64,000 nt of DNA. Origin: Paraburkholderia sp. CNPSo 3274. Lineage in GTDB: Bacteria; Pseudomonadota; Gammaproteobacteria; Burkholderiales; Burkholderiaceae. Shown here one piece after another: positions 56,929 through 64,000 of the stretch (positions within the stretch are counted from its first letter, which is position 1; each line of letters starts with the position of its first letter). The stretch is from assembly GCF_024206475.1 (NCBI RefSeq), contig NZ_JAMBPR010000037.1, positions 1 through 64,000 on the forward strand, in the 5' to 3' direction. The translations under genes and the position numbers were made by a program. The notes beneath the pieces were generated by a model that did no database searches, had not been told where the DNA came from, and saw only the letters and a list, made by a program, of their open reading frames with translations.

Positions 56929-58475
56929 GCCGCCCCCTCGCCGGGCGCGACACCGCCCGCACCGGCGCCGCCGCACACCATGCCCGCGATATATTCGCGC
57001 ACCCGTTCGCGCACCGCGGCAACACTCGGAGACGGTTCGCGTTCCGATTCATCACCTGTCGCGTGCGGGCCGCTTTGCGCAAGACGCGCGCGGATCTGTG
57101 CGACGGCACTAACGGGCAGCGCATCGAATTCGCCGTCGGCGAGTGCGCCGAGCAGCGCGACCTGGCCAACGGTGGCAAGCGGGCTGAAGCGCGGCTGCGC
57201 GAGCAACGCGCGTATCCGCCCACCACGCGCGATCTGCGCACTCACGCGCGCATCCGTGAGGCCGCCGAAGCGCGCGAACATCTCCAGCTCGAGGAACTGC
57301 GCGTAGTCGATCCTCAGCCGACCCGCCACCTGCCGTAGCGCGTGTACTTGCGCCTTGCCGCCCACGCGGCTCACGCTCAACCCCACGTTGACGGCCGGCC
57401 GCTGGTTCGATGCGAACAGCGCCGCGTCCATCACGAGCTGGCCGTCAGTGATCGAAATCAGGTTGGTCGGAATGTAGGCGGAGAGATTGCCCGCATCGGT
57501 CTCGGCAATCGGCAGCGCGGTGAGCGAGCCTCCGCCCAGTTCCGGGCTCAGCCGCGCTGCACGCTCCAGCAGCCGTGCGTGCAGGTAGAAGATGTCGCCG
57601 GGGTACGCCTCGCGGCCGGGCGGCTCGCCGGTGAGCAGCGCCAGCTCGCGGTGGGTGGCCGCGTGCTTCGAAAGATCGTCGATCACGACAAGCGCGTGCT
57701 GGCCGCGGTCGCGGAAATACTCGGCGACCGAGAAGCCCGCGAACGGCGCGATCCATTGCATGCCGGGTGAAGCCGACGAAGGCGCCACCACGAACACACA
57801 CCGCTGCGGCGCACCGCGCATACGCACGGCTTCCATCACCCGCTGCACCGCCGTGGCACGCTGGCCCACGGCGACGTACACGCAGATCACATCGCTCGCG
57901 CGCTGGTTGACGATCGCGTCGACGGCGAGCGAGGTCTTGCCCGTCGCCCGGTCGCCGATGATGAGTTCGCGCTGGCCGCGCCCGATCGCGAACAGCGCGT
58001 CGACGATCAGCACGCCGGTTTCGAGCGGCTCGCTCACGGCATCCCGCTCGATGATGGCGGGCGCGGTGCGCTCCACCGGCAGCCATGCCTCGGCGGCGAG
58101 CGGCTCGCCGCCGTCGAGCGGCCGCCCAAGCGGATCGATCACACGGCCAAGCAGCGCCTCGCCCACGGGCACCTGAAGCACGGCGCCGGTGCGCTCCACG
58201 CGCTCGCCGGCCTCCACGCCCGCCGCGCCGTCGAGCAGCACCACGTTCGCAAGATCGGCGTCGAGCGTGCGCACGTAGCCGGTCGCACCGCTCGCGAAGC
58301 GCACCGTTTCGTCGAGCGCGACATCGGCGAGCCCCGAGACGCGGGCAACGCCGTCGGCCACGCTCGCCACGCTCCCGTTGGTCTGTGCCTCGGCCGCGAA
58401 GCGCACACTAGCGAGCGCGTCTTGTGCTCGCGAAAGCCAGTTCTGCGTTCCGGACTCAGCCGCGCACACGGCCAT
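56925..58475 (-). CDS. atpA: N-type ATPase alpha subunit
   Basis: 516 residues. Nucleotide-binding but mainly non-catalytic subunit of the hexamer. Walker A is GDRATGKTSLAVDAI; other conserved parts are RRPLDGG-like GRVIDPLGRPLDGGEPL, VVIDDLSKHAATHRELALL, EAYPGDIFYLHARLLERAAR and LPIAETDAGNLSAYIPTNLI. The first 20 bases overlap the atpF 3' end. Complete and typical in length for N-ATPase alpha. Confidence 0.93.
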   Translation of the reverse strand: MAVCAAESGTQNWLSRAQDALASVRFAAEAQTNGSVASVADGVARVSGLADVALDETVRFASGATGYVRTLDADLANVVLLDGAAGVEAGERVERTGAVLQVPVGEALLGRVIDPLGRPLDGGEPLAAEAWLPVERTAPAIIERDAVSEPLETGVLIVDALFAIGRGQRELIIGDRATGKTSLAVDAIVNQRASDVICVYVAVGQRATAVQRVMEAVRMRGAPQRCVFVVAPSSASPGMQWIAPFAGFSVAEYFRDRGQHALVVIDDLSKHAATHRELALLTGEPPGREAYPGDIFYLHARLLERAARLSPELGGGSLTALPIAETDAGNLSAYIPTNLISITDGQLVMDAALFASNQRPAVNVGLSVSRVGGKAQVHALRQVAGRLRIDYAQFLELEMFARFGGLTDARVSAQIARGGRIRALLAQPRFSPLATVGQVALLGALADGEFDALPVSAVAQIRARLAQSGPHATGDESEREPSPSVAAVRERVREYIAGMVCGGAGAGGVAPGEGAA

Positions 58476-59205
58476 GCTCCAGCAGCGTCTCGCGAATGGC
58501 GTCGAGATCGTGACGCAGATGGTTGCGCACCTCCGCGTGCGCGCCCGTGAGTTCGAGCCCGGCGATCAGCGTGGGGTCGGTGCGCACGCGCACCGAGACG
58601 TTACGCCCGAGCGCCGCGCCGAACGCCGCCTCGCAGGCTTGCCGTTCGGCGGCGCTTAGCGCGCGCGGCGCGGCAACTTCAAGCGGCTCGCCTTGCGTGC
58701 CGAATTCGGCGCACGTCTCGGGCGGCAGCTTCGCCAAGGCCTCCGCCGTAGCGCGGATGAATCCCTGCACACGCGCCTCCGCAGGCATGCGGTCGAGAAG
58801 ACGCCCGGCGATCTCCACGGCGAGCCGCACTGCGTCGCCCTCGATGTCGCGTGCCTGCGCGGCGCGCTCGCGGGTGATCTCGCTTTCGGCTTGCGCGCGT
58901 AGTTGCGCCGCTTCGGCGCGTGCATGAGCGAGCAGTGTGGCCTTGTGCGCTTCGGCGTCCGCCTCGGCGGCCCGCAGCGCCGCGTCGCGCGAGGCGGCGA
59001 GCCGCGTGGTCTCGTCGCGCGCAGCGTCCTGCTCGGCCTGTGCCGCGCGTCGGCTCGACTGTGCGTCCTCAAGCAGCGCCTGCGCCGCCTTCTGGCGCGC
59101 CGCGACGATATCCGCCACCGGCCGGAACAGGAAGCGCGCGAGCAGCCAGACCAGCACAAGGGCATTGACTGTCTGCAGCGCGAGCGTCGACCAGTCGATA
59201 TGCAT
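58456..59205 (-). CDS. atpF: N-type ATPase b subunit with delta-like C-terminal extension
   Basis: 249 residues, longer than ordinary b (~156). One N-terminal helix (TLALQTVNALVLVWLLARFL) is followed by a long charged coiled coil (~30-150) and a ~90-residue C-terminal region (from ERQACEAAFGAALGRNVSVR to AEVRNHLRHDLDAIRETLLE) resembling the delta subunit end. No separate atpH is present, which is normal in N-ATPases. It forms the peripheral stalk. Confidence 0.9.
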   Translation of the reverse strand: MHIDWSTLALQTVNALVLVWLLARFLFRPVADIVAARQKAAQALLEDAQSSRRAAQAEQDAARDETTRLAASRDAALRAAEADAEAHKATLLAHARAEAAQLRAQAESEITRERAAQARDIEGDAVRLAVEIAGRLLDRMPAEARVQGFIRATAEALAKLPPETCAEFGTQGEPLEVAAPRALSAAERQACEAAFGAALGRNVSVRVRTDPTLIAGLELTGAHAEVRNHLRHDLDAIRETLLEHGRVRG

Positions 59206-59217
59206 GGCGCTGCCTCG

Positions 59218-59463
59218 TTACTTGACGAACGGATTGGCGAACAGCAGCAACAGCGCGATCACGAGGCAGTAAATCGCCATCGTTTCGATCATCGCGAGGC
59301 CGACGAACAGCGTGCGCGAGACAGTGCCCGCGGAATCGGGCTGGCGCGCAATGGCGTCCATTGCGGCGGCGACGGCCCGGCCTTCGGCGAGCGCGGGACC
59401 GATCGCGCCGAACGACACTGCAAGCGCGGCCGCCGCGATGCTGACGATTTCGATGAGATTCAT
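59218..59463 (-). CDS. atpE: N-type ATPase c subunit (rotor ring)
   Basis: 81 residues, two-helix hairpin with loop ARQPDS. Helix 1 has GAIGPALAEGRA with E27, helix 2 has MIETMAIY with the main carboxylate E60, T61 and Y65. The positions correspond to Gln32, Glu65, Ser66 and Tyr70 of the Ilyobacter Na+ ring, so this is the two-carboxylate form typical of N-ATPases. Sequence alone suggests Na+ capability, but the Burkholderia pseudomallei N-type ring was reported to be H+-specific. Start overlaps atpB stop (ATGA). Confidence 0.93.
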   Translation of the reverse strand: MNLIEIVSIAAAALAVSFGAIGPALAEGRAVAAAMDAIARQPDSAGTVSRTLFVGLAMIETMAIYCLVIALLLLFANPFVK

Positions 59464-60158
59464 GTCTTTTCCTGTGCGCGATGGCCAGCGCCCGAGCGCT
59501 CGCCGGCCGCCGCGGCGCCGACGAACACCATCGCCAGCACCGCGAAGATATAGGCCTGCACGGCGCCGGTGAGGAGATCGAGCGCCATGAGCGGAATGGG
59601 CACGAGCAGCCCCGCGAGCGAGAGCACGATGCCGACCACGAACACGCCGCTCATCACATTGCCGAAGAGGCGCACGACGAGCGAAAAGGTGCGCGTGAGC
59701 TGCTCGACGACGTTCAGCGGAATCATGACCCAGGTCGGTTCGGCGAAGGTCGCGAGGTAGCCGCGCAGCCCGCGCGTACGCAGGCCGTGAAAGACGGTTG
59801 CTGCTAGCACGATCAGCGCGAGCGCCGCGTCGGTTTCGATATGCGCGGTCGGCGGTTCGACGCCCGGCAACAGGGACGACCAGTTTGCCGCCAGCACAAA
59901 CACGAAGAGCGTGCCGATCAGGGCGCGGTACGGAGCGGGGTCGCCTTCGATGGTGTCGCGAATCTGGCTGTCGAGCGTCGTGACGAGCAGTTCCAGCACG
60001 GTCTGCGTCTTCGAAGGTGTGAGCGTGAGCCGCCGCGTAAGCAGCACCGCAGCGGCGGCCAGGCAGGCCATGATGACCCACGTGACCACGACCGGCGCCG
60101 TGATCGAGAGCGCTCCGAAGTGCCAGAGCGGCGTGGTAGCGAGCGGCGAGGCTTTCAT
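59460..60158 (-). CDS. atpB: N-type ATPase a subunit
   Basis: 232 residues, about six helices. The essential stator Arg is in FSLVVRLFGNVMSGVFVVGI; other family segments are VFVLAANWSSLLPGVEPPTA and LDLLTGAVQAYIFAVLAMVF. With the c ring it forms the ion path. Start ATG 60158 overlaps the atpR stop. Confidence 0.92.
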   Translation of the reverse strand: MKASPLATTPLWHFGALSITAPVVVTWVIMACLAAAAVLLTRRLTLTPSKTQTVLELLVTTLDSQIRDTIEGDPAPYRALIGTLFVFVLAANWSSLLPGVEPPTAHIETDAALALIVLAATVFHGLRTRGLRGYLATFAEPTWVMIPLNVVEQLTRTFSLVVRLFGNVMSGVFVVGIVLSLAGLLVPIPLMALDLLTGAVQAYIFAVLAMVFVGAAAAGERSGAGHRAQEKT

Positions 60159-60436
60159 CGCGTCTGCACCGCCAGGCGCAGCACGGCATGGCGCGCAAGC
60201 AGCAGCCCGGCCATACCCGTGAACAGCGCCGGAATGCCCGCGCGCGCGAGTGCGAACAGGAGCAACGCGGTCAGCACGCAGCGCACGGCCTGCGCGCCGA
60301 GCGCGACACCGATTCTGCCCGCCGCAAAATACCGCGCATTCCAGCTCAGCGCGGCGAAGTGCGCTGCCCCGGCCACGATGCCAGCGGCAAGACTCGCCGC
60401 GCATGCCAAGATCGTCGAGTGATCAGTCATCCTCAT
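60155..60436 (-). CDS. atpR: N-type ATPase small membrane subunit AtpR
   Basis: 93 residues, three hydrophobic helices (TILACAASLAAGIVAGAAHF, ALGAQAVRCVLTALLLFALA, LFTGMAGLLLARHAVL) with conserved Arg in the middle helix. AtpR is found only in N-ATPase operons, next to AtpQ, and is thought to aid ring assembly or ion supply. ATG 60436 fits AGGA; ATG 60430 is an alternative. Confidence 0.85.
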   Translation of the reverse strand: MRMTDHSTILACAASLAAGIVAGAAHFAALSWNARYFAAGRIGVALGAQAVRCVLTALLLFALARAGIPALFTGMAGLLLARHAVLRLAVQTR

Positions 60437-60728
60437 GACCCCGTTCCTGTCGATGCATCCACTTCCACGCGAACCAGAGGCCCGCTGCCGCCCCGAGCAT
60501 GAGCATCGGCGCCGAGAAGAACACGCGCGTGCCGAACAGCCGGTCGAGCATGTGACCGATCGCGAGCCCAGCCAGCGTGGGCAGCACGATGGTCCAGCCA
60601 AGAATGCCGATCTGCCCGAGCCGGCTGCCGAGCGACGGCTCAGGTTGCGCACGGCCACGCGCTTCGCGCCCGGCGGCATCGCTCGCGGCGCGCGCCATGC
60701 GGTTGGACTCCGGTGACGGATCGCTCAT
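60423..60728 (-). CDS. atpQ: N-type ATPase assembly/membrane protein AtpQ (AtpI-like, gene 1)
   Basis: 101 residues. After a ~35-residue polar N-terminus come two helices (IGILGWTIVLPTLAGLAIGH and FFSAPMLMLGAAAGLWFAWK), matching the AtpI/gene-1 type of the N-ATPase family. It ends with a charged HRQERGHEDD. The start overlaps the atpC stop (ATGA) and the end overlaps atpR. Confidence 0.85.
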   Translation of the reverse strand: MSDPSPESNRMARAASDAAGREARGRAQPEPSLGSRLGQIGILGWTIVLPTLAGLAIGHMLDRLFGTRVFFSAPMLMLGAAAGLWFAWKWMHRQERGHEDD

Positions 60729-61183
60729 CGCCCGCGCTCCTGCGCCGCCGCAATCTCCTGCCCATCCGGCACGACTGGGCCGCGCAGATAGCGCAGCATC
60801 TGCCGCACGGCCTGCGCATGCAGGCGCACGGTCTCTACGCGCACGCACCGCTCGGCGTCGAGCTGCGCCGCGCGCACGCGGGCGACTTCGCGCTCAAGGC
60901 GCTCGAGCGAATCGCCGACGATCGCCTCGCGGCACGCAACGGCCACGGTGCGCCCGCCGGATACCGTCATGAGGCCGCCGTCGACGGCGCAGTAGCGTCG
61001 CGTCCCGTCCGGCGCGAACCAGCGCACGACCGAAGGCGCAAGCATCGTGATGAAGTCCGCGTGTCCGGGCCGAATGCCGAACGAGCCACTCTCGTCCTCG
61101 GCTCGCAACGAGCCGGTGGCCTGATGATTCACCACCACGTCGAGGGGCGTGGCGATCGTTAGGTCGAGCAGCGCTGCGTCCAT
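60725..61183 (-). CDS. atpC: N-type ATPase epsilon subunit
   Basis: 152 residues. The N-terminal beta-sandwich is visible (LDLTIATPLDVVVNHQATGS, GSFGIRPGHADFITMLAPSV, YCAVDGGLMTVSGGRTVAVA), followed by a helical C-terminus (LERLEREVARVRAAQ). It couples gamma to the catalytic head and may inhibit hydrolysis. It is 10 bases after atpD. Confidence 0.9.
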   Translation of the reverse strand: MDAALLDLTIATPLDVVVNHQATGSLRAEDESGSFGIRPGHADFITMLAPSVVRWFAPDGTRRYCAVDGGLMTVSGGRTVAVACREAIVGDSLERLEREVARVRAAQLDAERCVRVETVRLHAQAVRQMLRYLRGPVVPDGQEIAAAQERGR

Positions 61184-61193
61184 GCTGGCTCCC

Positions 61194-62678
61194 CTATGCG
61201 AGTGCGGCCGGTCTGGCCGCTGTTGCCAAGGCGCGCTCTCTCGCGCGCGCTTCGTCGAGCGTGCCGACCATGAAGAGCGAGCGCTCCTGCCAGTCGTCGC
61301 ACTCGCCGGCAAGTATCGCCTTGCAGCCTGCCAGCGTCTCCGCGATCGAGACCGAGCGGCCCGGCTGTCCCGAGAACGCCTCCGTCACCGCGAACGGCTG
61401 CGTAAGAAAGCGCTGCAGTCGGCGCGCTCGCTGCACGAGCAGCTGGTCTTCGGCGCCCAGTTCCTCGACGCCGAGCAGCGCGATTACGTCCTGCAGTTCA
61501 CGATGGTGCTCGATGAGGCGGCGCACTTCGATCGCGACCGCCGCGTGCTCCGCGCCCACCACGAGCGGATCGAGCAGCACCGACGACGAAGCGATCGGAT
61601 CGATGGCCGGATACATGCCCTCTGCGGCCATGGCGCGAGAGAGCACGACCATGCTGTCCACGTGCGCCGCGATGGTCGTCACGGCGGGATCGGTGAAATC
61701 GTCTGCGGGCACATAGACCGCTTCGACGGCCGTCACCGCCGCATCGCCCACCGAGACGATGCGTTCCTGCAACGCGGCCACTTCGCTCGCGAGCGTCGGC
61801 TGATAGCCGACCCGCGAAGGCATGCGGCCAAGCGATGCCGACACCTCCGCGCCCGCCTGCACGAAGCGAAACACGTTATCGATCATCAGCAGCACGTTCT
61901 GGCGCTTCTCGTCGCGGAAGTGCTCGGCGATGGTGAGCGCCGTGAGCGGCACGCGCCAGCGCGCGCCCGGCGGCTCGTTCATCTGGCCATACACGAGCAC
62001 CGTGCGTGCGAGGACGTCAGAATTTCGCATGTCCGAGAGCATTTCGTGGCCCTCGCGCGAACGTTCGCCCACCCCGGCGAACACCGAGATGCCCTGGTAG
62101 CGCTCGGCCATTGCGCGTATCAGCTCCATCAAAAGCACGGTCTTGCCGACGCCCGCGCCACCGAACATCGCAGCCTTGCCGCCCTGCGCAAGCGGCGCGA
62201 GCAGATCGATCACCTTGACGCCGGTGGTGAAGATCTCGGCGGAGCCGCGCAGCACCGCAAGCGGCGGGGCCGCGCGATGAATGGGGCGGCGCGGCACGCC
62301 GGCGTCGAGCGGTCCTCCGCCGTCATGCGCCGTGCCGCTCACGTCGAGCAAACGGCCGAGCACCGCGTCGCCCACGGGAACCTCGAGCGGGCCGCCCAAG
62401 GCCTCGACACGCGCGCCGCGTCGCAACCCCGCCGTGGACTGCAAGGCGAGCGCGCGCAGCACCGTGGCGCCGAGATGCGCCTCGACTTCCGCAATGAGGC
62501 GAGTGCCGTCATCGCGAATGATCGACAGCGCATCTTCCACCGGCGGCAGCGGCCCGGCCTCGAACACGACGTCCAGCACCGCGCCGCGCAACGCGCTCAC
62601 GCGCCCGATGGTGCGCCGTGCAGAAGCTGGAGTGTCATTCGAGGCGTGATTGTTGGGCACGTCGCTTCTCCGCGGCAT
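61194..62678 (-). CDS. atpD: N-type ATPase beta subunit
   Basis: 494 residues, the catalytic subunit. Walker A is GGAGVGKTVLLMELI; also GERSREGHEML, VLVYGQMNEPPGARWRVPLT, LLMIDNVFRFVQAGAEVSAS and GRMPSRVGYQPTLASEV. The DELSEED region reads VEELGAED. First ATPase gene of the operon; ATG 62678 overlaps the stop of the BON gene (TGATG), so ATPase synthesis is translationally linked to a BON protein. Confidence 0.93.
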   Translation of the reverse strand: MPRRSDVPNNHASNDTPASARRTIGRVSALRGAVLDVVFEAGPLPPVEDALSIIRDDGTRLIAEVEAHLGATVLRALALQSTAGLRRGARVEALGGPLEVPVGDAVLGRLLDVSGTAHDGGGPLDAGVPRRPIHRAAPPLAVLRGSAEIFTTGVKVIDLLAPLAQGGKAAMFGGAGVGKTVLLMELIRAMAERYQGISVFAGVGERSREGHEMLSDMRNSDVLARTVLVYGQMNEPPGARWRVPLTALTIAEHFRDEKRQNVLLMIDNVFRFVQAGAEVSASLGRMPSRVGYQPTLASEVAALQERIVSVGDAAVTAVEAVYVPADDFTDPAVTTIAAHVDSMVVLSRAMAAEGMYPAIDPIASSSVLLDPLVVGAEHAAVAIEVRRLIEHHRELQDVIALLGVEELGAEDQLLVQRARRLQRFLTQPFAVTEAFSGQPGRSVSIAETLAGCKAILAGECDDWQERSLFMVGTLDEARARERALATAARPAALA

Positions 62679-63328
62679 CACGCCAGCACGAGTTCGTCGA
62701 TGACCGCGCTCACACCAGGCTGCGCCCACGCCGCACCGCGCGCCACTGCACGTTCGGCTTCCGAGGCGACCGTTCCCTTCAGCTTCACCACGCTCTCGCT
62801 CATCTCGACATGGATGCGTGTGGCCTCGTCCTCGGCGTAGTGCAGCAGCGCCCTGCCGATACGCTCGCTGATCTTGCGGGGATCCATGCGCCGGTGTGCC
62901 TCCACACGGCTCGTGATCCCCGTCACGCCACGCAAGCGCACGAGCGAGCGGATCGCAAGCTCACGCTGCCATTCCCATTCGACAGCCCCGCGCAAGAAGA
63001 TATGTCCGTTCGCCACCTCGACTTCCACGCCCCGTTGAGGCACGCCCACCGTCCAGTGCAGGACGGCGCGCGCCATCTCCGCGATTGCTTCGTCATTGGG
63101 CGCGTCGGTGACCGGCACTTCAACCCGCGCGCGCATGACGACTGCCCGCACGCCGCTCACGCGCTGTGCAACGCGTTCAGCGGCGTGCGTCTGGGCAAGC
63201 GACGGCACCGATCCCGCAAGGGTCACTACCCCGTTTGCCACTTCGGCACAGATGCGCGATGCGTCCAGCGCAGCGTCGAACGCCAGTTCGTCCAGCACGT
63301 CCTGCTTCAGTTGCGTATCGGTTTTCAT
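62678..63328 (-). CDS. triple BON-domain protein
   Basis: 216 residues, same length and architecture as the protein at 53909: three BON domains (VANGVVTLAGSVPSLAQTHA; VEVANGHIFLRGAVEWEWQR; MSESVVKLKGTVASEAERAV), no signal peptide. It starts MKTDTQLKQDVLDELAFD. It lies between the phasin and atpD and shares the stop/start TGATG with atpD. A role at the granule or membrane surface, or in ATPase assembly, can be proposed but not shown. Confidence 0.9.
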   Translation of the reverse strand: MKTDTQLKQDVLDELAFDAALDASRICAEVANGVVTLAGSVPSLAQTHAAERVAQRVSGVRAVVMRARVEVPVTDAPNDEAIAEMARAVLHWTVGVPQRGVEVEVANGHIFLRGAVEWEWQRELAIRSLVRLRGVTGITSRVEAHRRMDPRKISERIGRALLHYAEDEATRIHVEMSESVVKLKGTVASEAERAVARGAAWAQPGVSAVIDELVLA

Positions 63329-63373
63329 GGTGCGCTCGCGCGGGCGTCGTATATCGGATCGGGTTCCCGACGA

Positions 63374-63868
63374 TCAGGCACTCGCCGAGGCGGAACGGCT
63401 TTCAGGCTTCACGGGGATCGCCGCGCCGTCCGGGCGCACGCCGACGAACTGGCCGAGATACGTCATCCAGTCGGCCGAGGGCGGCAACGCGCCTGCCGGG
63501 TGCGAAGCCTGCGCCTGCACACGCACGCAAGCCTTTTCGAAATCGGACGCCGCCTCTCGAAGCAAGGCCCCCAATGCCGCCTGGCTGCGCGCAGCCAGAT
63601 CCTGACTTTGTTCGCACAGCGCCGTGCTAGCCGCGAAGTACTCGCGCATCAAGGTTTGCCATGTCTGCACGAACGCCCCCGACTCGTACGTGCGTGCATC
63701 CAGAACGGCCTCGCAGGCACGTTGCGCGGCTGCCCGGTCGCGTTCGACGCACTGCGCCTGCAACCTCAGCGCGGCCTGGAGTTCCTCCAGACCAAGCTGC
63801 GCCATGCGCGTGCCAAAGCTCATCATGGACACTGGCGCAAGTTGCGCGTTCTGAGGGGTGTCTCTCAT
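63374..63868 (-). CDS. phasin-like PHB granule protein
   Basis: 164 residues from ATG 63868 (AGGAG upstream). Mostly amphipathic helix (TRMAQLGLEELQAALRLQAQ, TWQTLMREYFAASTALCEQS, ARSQAALGALLREAASDFEK), with the length and Ala/Gln composition of phasins, which coat PHB granules. The match to the Phasin family is by pattern, so a granule role is likely but unproven. First gene of the BON-ATPase operon, behind an FNR promoter. Confidence 0.7.
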   Translation of the reverse strand: MRDTPQNAQLAPVSMMSFGTRMAQLGLEELQAALRLQAQCVERDRAAAQRACEAVLDARTYESGAFVQTWQTLMREYFAASTALCEQSQDLAARSQAALGALLREAASDFEKACVRVQAQASHPAGALPPSADWMTYLGQFVGVRPDGAAIPVKPESRSASASA

Positions 63869-63946
63869 GTCACTCTCCTGGTTGATTAAGCGCCATTGCC
63901 GGATCTGCCACGCGCGGCTTCGCATGGCAGGTCGGATTCCTCGTCC

Positions 63947-63987
63947 AATCTAGCGGGAGCACTTCGCTCGCAATTGACCTGCATCAG
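63947..63987 (-). promoter_or_regulatory. FNR-type promoter of phasin-BON-ATPase operon: TTGAC-N4-ATCAG plus TAGATT
   Basis: TTGACCTGCATCAG at 63974-63987, 21-bp spacer, TAGATT (63947-63952) reading leftward. Box centre is 112 bp from ATG 63868. The promoter would drive about 8 kb of genes through atpG. Confidence 0.72.
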
Positions 63988-64000
63988 AAGTTTTTGGGGC

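Noticed and set aside
59218..59463. Calling the ATPase Na+-translocating from the c-subunit motif
   Set aside because: The two-carboxylate motif is compatible with H+ coupling, as reported for the B. pseudomallei N-type ring; ion left open.
61149..63889. Long plus-strand frames (563 and 423 codons)
   Set aside because: Antisense of atpD, the BON gene and the phasin-like gene.
1..64000. CRISPR array, tRNA, rRNA or replication origin
   Set aside because: No regularly spaced repeats, cloverleaf sequences, rRNA motifs or DnaA-box clusters were recognised by eye.

Overview
The window is GC-rich, Gram-negative DNA that reads like a member of the Burkholderiaceae (Burkholderia/Paraburkholderia/Caballeronia group). 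The evidence is the PHB metabolism, the BON-domain and universal stress protein (USP) families, the N-type ATPase operon, NarL/FixJ signalling and many small Burkholderia-type conserved proteins. No rRNA, tRNA, CRISPR array or replication origin was seen, so I cannot say which replicon it is.

Nearly all of it (about 4 to 64 kb) looks like one low-oxygen survival island. A single FNR/ANR-type regulator is encoded at 23.3 kb, with all four 4Fe-4S cysteines and an FNR-type recognition helix. About 23 FNR-like boxes (consensus TTGAT-N4-ATCAA) stand in front of genes, and many are followed exactly 21 bp later by a -10 element of the form TAnnnT. The gene content resembles the low-oxygen-activated (lxa) locus described in Burkholderia cenocepacia. 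It also parallels the mycobacterial DosR dormancy regulon (USPs, an Acg-like nitroreductase, Hsp20, redox sensor kinases).

Layout. 1-3.2 kb: three overlapping tyrosine recombinases (a RIT-type element), the third cut by the window edge. 3.3-6.4 kb: DUF1289, hemerythrin, a small membrane protein, and a junction of truncated SDR and alcohol dehydrogenase genes. 6.4-16.4 kb: USPs, acetyl-CoA synthetase with an acetate permease, two nitroreductase-fold proteins, a mosaic of three dead gene fragments, and phaB. 16.5-24.2 kb: signalling block (PAS kinase, beta-CASP metallo-hydrolase, CHASE-PAS kinase plus NarL-type regulator, lone receiver, FNR). 24.3-31.4 kb: cytochrome c, HPF-like protein, USPs, Hsp20, CBS-BON protein, DUF1488. 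31.5-38.1 kb: alcohol dehydrogenase, then a phaC - fused permease - ABC ATPase operon. 38.2-41.5 kb: K+ channel, DUF2252, histidine kinase. 41.8-48.5 kb: channel remnant, a PotE-type antiporter fused to a solute-binding domain, USP, small proteins, phosphoribosyltransferase and a frameshifted hydrolase. 48.8-55.3 kb: PHB depolymerase and an operon of quinone reductase, BON, CBS, flavodoxin and a flavoprotein-patatin fusion. 55.3-64 kb: phasin - BON - atpDCQRBEFAG (complete N-type ATPase) and a broken BON gene.

Together these suggest a cell that, when oxygen falls, stores carbon and reducing power as PHB (phaB, phaC, phasin, later phaZ), takes up and activates acetate, keeps redox balance with flavoproteins and alcohol dehydrogenase, adjusts membrane energy with a second rotary ATPase, and protects macromolecules with USPs, Hsp20 and a ribosome-hibernation-like factor. 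The island also carries at least ten broken or truncated genes, often with their FNR promoters still intact, so it appears to be decaying or reshuffling. The adjacent recombinase trio may be relevant to that. All functions are inferred from sequence patterns read by eye; no database search was run.
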